Shown piece after piece: positions 15,665 to 15,690 of a DNA stretch of 15,690 bases; the first letter of the stretch is position 1, and each line of letters begins with the position of its first letter. Source of the stretch: JBBECF01 sp040881945 (lineage in GTDB: Bacteria > Pseudomonadota > Alphaproteobacteria > Dongiales > Dongiaceae); NCBI GenBank assembly GCA_040881945.1, contig JBBECF010000161.1, positions 1 to 15,690 of the forward strand, in the 5' to 3' direction. Both the position numbers and the translations under genes were made by a program. The notes under the pieces are model-generated. The model saw nothing but the letters and a program-made list of their open reading frames with translations, was not told where the DNA came from and searched no databases.

Positions 15665-15690
15665 GCCGACGGCGCCGATAGACAAACGGG

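Overview
This window is very GC-rich, with strongly G/C-biased third codon positions and intergenic palindromes of the kind common in alphaproteobacteria. I read it as chromosome from an environmental alphaproteobacterium; the genus cannot be told from the sequence. Thirteen genes in a row lie on the minus strand (positions 685 to 13680). A partial plus-strand gene borders them at the left end, and a divergent plus-strand regulator borders them at the right.

Left edge: positions 1-345 hold the C-terminal part of a Gp37/Gp68 (DUF5131) family protein. It converges on the minus-strand block across a 339-base gap packed with palindromes.

Minus-strand block, in transcription order from the right. 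(1) Two abutting AMP-forming acyl-CoA synthetase genes (13680 to 10279). (2) After a 131-base gap with a good sigma-70-like promoter, a tryptophan tryptophylquinone (TTQ) amine dehydrogenase operon in the order large subunit, MauE, MauD, small subunit (10147 to 7328). Two monohaem c-type cytochrome genes follow, translationally coupled (7328 to 6391). The BEDA order, the lack of mauF/mauG/amicyanin genes in the window and several small-subunit features resemble the aromatic amine dehydrogenase (aau) locus more than the classical methylamine (mau) locus. (3) An ornithine cyclodeaminase/mu-crystallin family gene (6321 to 5305). (4) A complete polyamine-type ABC importer: Tat-exported binding protein, two permeases and an ATPase (5151 to 685). 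Between the binding protein and the first permease sits a pair of mutually inverted hairpin elements whose stems differ by compensatory changes.

Right edge: a sigma-54-dependent activator (14177-15664) with a VpsR-like N-terminal region is divergent from the block. A 496-base intergenic region with one conspicuous AT-rich island separates them.

Working model (inference): the locus is an amine-catabolism island. The periplasmic TTQ dehydrogenase oxidises a primary amine to aldehyde and ammonia and passes electrons to the cytochromes. The derived carboxylic acid could be activated by the two CoA ligases. The ABC importer and cyclodeaminase handle a polyamine-like or amino-acid-like substrate, and the sigma-54 activator may control the set. 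No aldehyde dehydrogenase is present in the window. The most distinctive points are the second cytochrome, which has lost the loop expected to carry the axial Met; the mixed methylamine/aromatic character of the small subunit; and the covarying hairpin pair inside the transporter operon.
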